Origin: UBA3064 sp023258775
GTDB lineage: Bacteria; Pseudomonadota; Gammaproteobacteria; Burkholderiales; Burkholderiaceae_E
Assembly: GCA_044355655.1 (NCBI GenBank)
Contig: JBIKXS010000041.1
Coordinates: 1-27,569, forward strand
Reading direction: 5' to 3'
DNA length: 27,569 bases
In this document: positions 22,978 to 27,569 of the stretch, piece after piece
Layout of the letters: each line of letters begins with the position of its first letter
Position numbering within the stretch: the first letter of the stretch is position 1
Notes under the pieces: model-generated
The model's database searches: none
The model's input: the letters and a program-made list of their open reading frames with translations, nothing else
Told to the model about the DNA's origin: nothing
Position numbers and translations under genes: made by a program

Positions 22978-23016
22978 CCTGGGATCTATGACCGCAGTAG
23001 GGTCAGAGATCCCAGG
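22978..23016 (+). repeat. Intercistronic 16-bp stem-loop
   Basis: CCTGGGATCTATGACC (22978-22993) pairs with GGTCAGAGATCCCAGG (23001-23016), with one mismatch and a 7-nt loop. It lies in the 109-bp gap between the binding-protein and permease genes and has no T-run. Such stems commonly protect the upstream mRNA or partially stop transcription, so that binding protein is made in excess over membrane subunits; that role is inferred. Confidence 0.7.
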
Positions 23017-23053
23017 TGATCAGATCGCATGCAGCATCGCTTGGTAAGGAATC

Positions 23054-23929
23054 ATGTCGAGCATTATTCTTCAGCAATTGCTCAACGGCCTTCTTGATGG
23101 GGTCTACTACCTGCTCATTGCGTTAGGTCTATCGCTGATTTTCTCCTTGGGCGGGATTGTCAACCTAGCGCACGGTGCTTTCTACGCAATTGGCGCTTAC
23201 CTTACAACGCTTATAGCACCACAACTGGGCTATGGTGGCGCACTGATTCTGTCACCTATTGCGGTAGCGACCTTAGGCATTTTTTTAGAGCGTTACTTTT
23301 TCCGCCGCTTTTATCGAAGCGATCCAATACTTTCGCTGCTCCTGACCTTCGGACTTGCGATGGTTTGTGAGCAGGCCTTGCGGATGATTTTTGGCGCGGC
23401 GCCTCTATCATTTGCAATACCTGATGGCCTACGCGGCCAAATCTTTCTGGGCGACTTCATCTACTCGAAGTTCCGCACCGTTCTATTGGTTATTGCCATT
23501 CTTTGCGTTGGTGCGCTCTGGTATTTGCTGAATCGCACCGCCTTTGGCCGTGTTGTTCGAGCTGGCGTACAAAACCCAGACATGGTGGGCGCACTCGGCA
23601 TCTCCTTGCAACCCTATCTCACTGCAGTTGCGGGCCTTGGGATAGGACTTGCGGGTTTAGCAGGTGTGCTGCTTGCGCCCATTTACTCGATTCATCCGGC
23701 GATGGGCCAGGAGATTCTCACGCCAGCCTTTGTCGTCGTGGTCATTGGTGGCCTTGGGTCGTTTTGGGGTGTGATCTTCGCGGCTTTACTTGTCGGGGTT
23801 GTTAAGGGCATGACGGTCGCAGCGGGCTTCGCACAAGCATCTACCGCAGTAATTTACTTGCTGATGTTATTAGTTCTTTTATTCAGGCCTAGAGGTCTGT
23901 TTGGCGAGCGCATTCAGCGCTTCGAATAA
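23054..23929 (+). CDS. LivH-family ABC permease
   Basis: A 291-residue inner-membrane permease of the branched-chain amino acid/amide importer type. About eight hydrophobic segments are visible. Family sequences include the opening LLNGLLDGVYYLLIALGLSLIFSLGGIVNLAHGAFYAIGAY, then GLQNP-like GVQNPDMVGALGI, and the coupling region VVVIGGLGSFWG at about 233-244. AAGGA precedes the ATG. It should pair with the LivM part of the next protein to form the transmembrane channel. The following gene starts either 16 bp after the stop or, with an alternative TTG, inside this gene. Confidence 0.92.
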   Translation: MSSIILQQLLNGLLDGVYYLLIALGLSLIFSLGGIVNLAHGAFYAIGAYLTTLIAPQLGYGGALILSPIAVATLGIFLERYFFRRFYRSDPILSLLLTFGLAMVCEQALRMIFGAAPLSFAIPDGLRGQIFLGDFIYSKFRTVLLVIAILCVGALWYLLNRTAFGRVVRAGVQNPDMVGALGISLQPYLTAVAGLGIGLAGLAGVLLAPIYSIHPAMGQEILTPAFVVVVIGGLGSFWGVIFAALLVGVVKGMTVAAGFAQASTAVIYLLMLLVLLFRPRGLFGERIQRFE

Positions 23930-23945
23930 ATGGTGCATCGACCTT

Positions 23946-26462
23946 ATGCCAATTAGCCGCTCTGCTCTATGGATTTGTGCTCTTGCCTTGCTTTTGCTGC
24001 CAGGCTTGATGAGCATGCTTGGATTGGGACTCACCTCGGCCACCGAAGTACTGATTTTTGCAATTGCCTGCATGGCACTCAATATTCTTGTTGGCTTCAC
24101 TGGCCTTGTTTCCTTTGGACACGGCGCCTGGTTCGGCATGGCTGCCTACGCTGCAGCGCTGGCCCAGCAGCATTGGTTCGCAAACAGCTTTTGGCTACCA
24201 CTTGTTTTCGGTTTGAGCCTAATCGCACTGGTCAGTTGGGGTTTTGGCTTCCTGATTTTACGAAGGCGCGGCGTTTATTTTTCACTTCTTACGCTTGCGC
24301 TTTGTGCCATGCTTTATGCGGTCGCATTCCGCTGGACAGCGGTAACAGGTGGCGAAAATGGCTTGGGAGGCATAACACGCCCCGAATGGCTTGGACTTGA
24401 TCTCGAGCAAAAGTTAAGTTTTTATGGCCTTGTTGCAGCAATTACGATGATAACGGTATATTTATTGTGGCGTTTTCACCGCTCTCCAGTTGGTTCAGTG
24501 CTTCTTGCAATCCGCGAAAATGAGCAGCGCGCATCCTTTGTTGGATACGAGACAAGCCGCTACAAATTGTTTGCCTTTGTCATGTCGGCATCGATGACAG
24601 GGCTGGCTGGCATGCTGCTCTTATTCAATAACCGGATGACATCAGCTGAGCCAATTTCTGTCGTCTTTTCCGGCGAATTACTTGCCATGCTCGTAATCGG
24701 TGGCATGCGTAGCTTCTTAGGTCCAGCGCTTGGTGCACTTTTTTATGTCATCTTTCGCGATCTTCTTTCTAGCGTCACAGAGGACTGGTTACTCTACTTC
24801 GGACTACTTTTCGTTTTTTTCGTGCTGTTTTCACCAACTGGGCTGGTTGGAATTTACGAGCGGATCAGCAGCCTTTGGCGCAAGAAGCCAATTCTCGACG
24901 CCGCAATGTCGAATCGGAAAGCAGGCGACATTGCGCTGCCAGCTTTTTTGGTGCCCCAAGCACGCCATGAAGCAACAATCCTTGACGTCAAAGCGATCAA
25001 GCGGTACTTCGGTGGCATCAAGGCTGTCGACGGCGTTAGCATTACTGTGCGTGCTATCGGTCTGCATGCACTCATCGGGCCAAACGGTGCTGGCAAGACG
25101 AGCGCATTCAATTTGATCTCAGGACTTTATCCACTTGACAATGGCGAAGTCATGCTTGGTGATCGAAGGATCACCAACATGCCGCCTGCCCAAAGAACGC
25201 AAGCTGGAATTGGTCGATCGTTTCAGATCACCAACTTGTTTCCAGGTTTAAGTGTTCGCGAGAACATACGACTTGCGCTTCAATCTAGATCTGAGTTCCG
25301 TATGAACCCCTGGGTCTGTGCTGGTGATTTGCAGACAGTCAATGACGAAACTGAGGCTTTAACGCTTGCGATGGGGTTGCAAGGCATCGACAGCGCCGAG
25401 GCCGGCACCCTGTCCTACGGTGGTCAGCGATTACTGGACATGGCTGTCGCCTTAGGAACGAAGCCTCAATTGCTTTTGCTCGATGAACCGCTGGCAGGTC
25501 TTGCTGCGGCCGAACGTGAGCGGGTTGGGATCCTAATCCATGCCATCTCGAAACAACTACCAGTGCTTCTGATTGAACATGATATTGATCGTGTTTTCTC
25601 AATTGCAGATGCTGTAACGGTGATGCACGAGGGCAAGGTGCTGGTCGACGGGACGGTTGAAGATGCTCGAAACTCACCCGATGTTCAGTCAATTTATATC
25701 GGTTCAGGCAGTCAGTCAATCGCTTCAAAGTCGAGAACATCGGCACGCGGCGATGAGCTTGTGATGCGGTGTCAATCACTCAATACCTTTTACGAAAAAA
25801 GTCATATTCTTCGTGATGTTGATTTTGAGATCCGCGAAGGCGAGATCCTTGCGCTACTTGGTAGAAACGGTGCAGGCAAGTCGACGCTTCTCAAAACGCT
25901 GATCGGCATCACACCGCCTGCCTCCGGGCTTATTGAACTCGATGGACAACGCATCGAAGCACAAAGCGCAGCAGCTATCGCGCGGCTTGGTGTTGCCTAT
26001 GTCCCGCAGGGAAGAGGTCTATTTTCCGGCATGAGCGTGGCGCAAAATATGGAACTGGGTCGACTGAAGCGTCGCAGCGGACTTGGCATTCATTGGGATG
26101 AAAAAAAGATCTTTCAGTTTTTCCCGCGAATTCGCGAACGATGGCAGTCACCCGCAGACTACCTTTCAGGTGGTGAGCAGCAAATGGTCGCGGTTGCGAG
26201 AGCGCTGTCAGGCGATACCCGACTGCTGCTCCTCGACGAACCCTTTGAAGGGCTAGCGCCCGCCATCGTCGAGGAGCTTTTCGAGGCCTTAGACCGACTG
26301 CGCAAGGAGGTTTCGATCATTATTGTCGATCACCACCTTGATCTCGCTTTAGCCTTATCCGATACAACTGTTGTGCTTGAAACTGGATCAACAACACACA
26401 AGGGGCCATCCAAGGAACTTTTCCTTGATCTCGATTTACGCAAAGAAAAGTTGTGGCTTTAA
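23946..26462 (+). CDS. Fused LivM permease - LivG ATPase - LivF ATPase
   Basis: One 838-residue polypeptide combines three importer subunits that are usually separate. Residues 1 to about 315 are a LivM permease (ALNILVGFTGLVSFGHGAWFG, then LLAIRENEQRASFVGY and VIGGMRSFLGP). After a linker, about 345-590 form a LivG-type ATPase: Walker A GPNGAGKT at 378-385, signature LSYGGQ at 489, LLLLDEPLAGL, H-loop IEHDID. From about 610 to the end is a LivF-type ATPase: Walker A GRNGAGKS at about 639, signature LSGGEQ at 740, LLLLDEPFEGL, H-loop VDHHLD. All nucleotide-site motifs are intact and no stop interrupts the frame. I chose the ATG at 23946. A TTG at 23901 with AGAGG upstream would add 15 residues and overlap livH by 29 bp. 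Confidence 0.92.
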   Translation: MPISRSALWICALALLLLPGLMSMLGLGLTSATEVLIFAIACMALNILVGFTGLVSFGHGAWFGMAAYAAALAQQHWFANSFWLPLVFGLSLIALVSWGFGFLILRRRGVYFSLLTLALCAMLYAVAFRWTAVTGGENGLGGITRPEWLGLDLEQKLSFYGLVAAITMITVYLLWRFHRSPVGSVLLAIRENEQRASFVGYETSRYKLFAFVMSASMTGLAGMLLLFNNRMTSAEPISVVFSGELLAMLVIGGMRSFLGPALGALFYVIFRDLLSSVTEDWLLYFGLLFVFFVLFSPTGLVGIYERISSLWRKKPILDAAMSNRKAGDIALPAFLVPQARHEATILDVKAIKRYFGGIKAVDGVSITVRAIGLHALIGPNGAGKTSAFNLISGLYPLDNGEVMLGDRRITNMPPAQRTQAGIGRSFQITNLFPGLSVRENIRLALQSRSEFRMNPWVCAGDLQTVNDETEALTLAMGLQGIDSAEAGTLSYGGQRLLDMAVALGTKPQLLLLDEPLAGLAAAERERVGILIHAISKQLPVLLIEHDIDRVFSIADAVTVMHEGKVLVDGTVEDARNSPDVQSIYIGSGSQSIASKSRTSARGDELVMRCQSLNTFYEKSHILRDVDFEIREGEILALLGRNGAGKSTLLKTLIGITPPASGLIELDGQRIEAQSAAAIARLGVAYVPQGRGLFSGMSVAQNMELGRLKRRSGLGIHWDEKKIFQFFPRIRERWQSPADYLSGGEQQMVAVARALSGDTRLLLLDEPFEGLAPAIVEELFEALDRLRKEVSIIIVDHHLDLALALSDTTVVLETGSTTHKGPSKELFLDLDLRKEKLWL

Positions 26463-26511
26463 CCGGAATTCAGGCTTGATCGCCCGGTATTGGATTAAGC
26501 CACTCGTCCAC

Positions 26512-27273
26512 CTAGTACTGTACACCCCGAGTAAGTGCCCCATCAACAACAAGATTGCTGCCCGTTATAAAGCTTGCTGCCGGGCTTGCAAGAAAGGCTA
26601 CGGCATTAGCCATCTCCTGCGGCGTTCCCATGCGACCGGTAGGATTTAAATCCATGGCCTGCTTGAAAAGCGTCGGATTACCCTGCTCGATTTGTTGCCA
26701 GACACCGCCCGGGAAATAGGTATTTCCAGGGGAGACGGTATTAGCTCTAATTCCTTTGCTGGCAAGATGAAATGCAAGCCCCTGCGTGTAATGAATGATC
26801 GCAGCCTTGAAGGCGCCATAAGGACCGGATGCAAAGTCGATCTCCCTGCCAGATACGCTTGAAATCGTCACAATCGAGGGATGTTTACTTTGCTCCAAGG
26901 ACGGCATCGCGGCATTGACGAGTCGCACCGTACCCATCATGTCGACATCAAAACCCTTCTTCCAGCTTTCCTCATCGGCACCAATTGCCAGGGCGCTGAC
27001 GTTGGCAACGACGATGTCGATACCATTCATTGCGCTAGAAGACTCAACAACCCATTGGGAAAGGTCATGCGCATCGGCAATATCAAGCGCCTTCGCATCG
27101 ACCTTCAGGCCTCGAGCATGCATAAGATTCAGCGCATCATCGACGTCTTGCTGACTTCTGGCGCAAAAGCTGACATGCGCGCCCTCTTGTGCCAGGGTCT
27201 CAACAATCGCCCTGCCGATACCCTTTGTACCGCCCGTTACAACGGCTTTTAAACCATTCAAACCAAGATCCAT
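26512..27273 (-). CDS. Short-chain dehydrogenase/reductase (SDR)
   Basis: A 253-residue classical SDR, a soluble NAD(P)-dependent oxidoreductase. The cofactor motif TGGTKGIG lies at 13-20. The usual NNAG motif is replaced by ANVS (about 90-93). The catalytic triad fits S139 (ISSVSG), Y152 and K156 (YGAFK). The C-terminal part ends with a typical SPAASFITGSNLVVDGA segment. CAR at 37-39 (FCARS) suggests NADP(H) preference, with Arg after the second strand; that is inference. AGGAG lies 5 nt before the ATG. It follows the acetamidase-like gene on the same strand (108 bp gap) and converges on the importer operon with 49 bp between the stops. The substrate is unknown. Confidence 0.92.
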   Translation of the reverse strand: MDLGLNGLKAVVTGGTKGIGRAIVETLAQEGAHVSFCARSQQDVDDALNLMHARGLKVDAKALDIADAHDLSQWVVESSSAMNGIDIVVANVSALAIGADEESWKKGFDVDMMGTVRLVNAAMPSLEQSKHPSIVTISSVSGREIDFASGPYGAFKAAIIHYTQGLAFHLASKGIRANTVSPGNTYFPGGVWQQIEQGNPTLFKQAMDLNPTGRMGTPQEMANAVAFLASPAASFITGSNLVVDGALTRGVQY

Positions 27274-27381
27274 AACGATCTCCTAACATTGATAATGATT
27301 CATTGAAATGCGTTCGTCGCTGCGCCAATTCACTGAGCGCTTAGCGATGAACCAGGCCAACACCTGTTGTTGAGCCTTGCC

Positions 27382-27569
27382 TCAAACCAAATAGCGCTTC
27401 AAAATTCCGGTGCCTACGGTGTATTTCGGATCCACAAAATTACCCAAACGGACAATGCCACATTGGCTTAGCATCATGTAAGCATCCCAGCGATCAAAAC
27501 CGTATTCGGCCTCCATCCACAGTACAAGATCTTTGTACGCTATTCTTGTTGCATCTTCGAGTGGACGTG
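27382..27569 (-). CDS. Acetamidase/formamidase family protein, C-terminal part only
   Basis: The window edge cuts this gene; 61 residues before a TGA at 27382-27384 are present. The sequence includes WMEAEYGFDRWDAYMMLSQ, CGIVRLGNFVDP and ILKRYLV at the end. The DAYMLxS...VRxxxxVD pattern is typical of the C-terminus of the FmdA/AmdA acetamidase/formamidase family, which hydrolyses short amides to ammonia and the acid. It lies upstream of the SDR on the same strand and opposite an amide-type ABC importer. In Methylophilus, fmdA is likewise linked to such an importer (fmdDEF), which supports the assignment. The active-site region lies outside the window. Confidence 0.7.
   Translation of the reverse strand, partial: RPLEDATRIAYKDLVLWMEAEYGFDRWDAYMMLSQCGIVRLGNFVDPKYTVGTGILKRYLV

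Overview
The window reads as a chromosomal segment of a betaproteobacterium, probably Burkholderiales. This is an inference from gene content: a Bug/TctC-type solute receptor, a Kup transporter, a czc-type metal efflux operon with a TctE-like sensor, roughly 50% GC by eye, and frequent GTG and TTG starts behind strong Shine-Dalgarno sequences. It is densely coding on both strands. I saw no insertion sequence, integrase, tRNA, rRNA or CRISPR array.

Positions 1-2580: the 3' end of an unidentified gene, a CLC-family chloride protein lacking both transport glutamates, a heptad-repeat coiled-coil gene whose 5' end looks frameshifted, and about 475 bp without a convincing gene. That gap is packed with perfect inverted repeats and ends in a terminator-like hairpin, so it may encode a structured RNA. 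Positions 2581-2892 hold a small Cys-rich hypothetical protein that converges on the next locus.

Positions 2867-10901: a heavy-metal efflux locus. A histidine kinase and OmpR-type regulator pair is divergent from an outer-membrane factor, a lipoprotein membrane-fusion protein and an HME-RND pump (czcCBA-like). The shared control region holds a 26-bp duplication and three copies of a 12-mer. A 7 x 19-bp tandem array (10904-11036) and a UUCG terminator follow.

Positions 11240-17946: a MASE1 histidine kinase with a FixJ-like regulator, then a two-gene operon. The operon encodes a small membrane-anchored Cys protein and an unusual K+ channel with two complete voltage-sensor domains in front of one pore. 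A Kup K+ uptake system converges on the channel only 15 bp away, so the region has a potassium and membrane-potential theme.

Positions 18091-21344: an HU-type nucleoid protein, an orphan tripartite-tricarboxylate-type receptor with a Tat signal, an M20-family carbamoylase/amidohydrolase and a single-domain rhodanese. The last three lie on the minus strand in the order rhodanese, amidohydrolase, receptor.

Positions 21631-27569: a branched-chain amino acid/amide-type ABC importer (binding protein, LivH-like permease, and a fused LivM-LivG-LivF polypeptide). It converges on a short-chain dehydrogenase and the C-terminus of an acetamidase/formamidase. With the carbamoylase, this suggests uptake and hydrolysis of amides or related C-N compounds.

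The strongest candidates for something new are the tandem-voltage-sensor K+ channel with its partner protein, the glutamate-less CLC, the palindrome-rich putative RNA at 2264-2517, and the 19-bp tandem array behind the metal pump.
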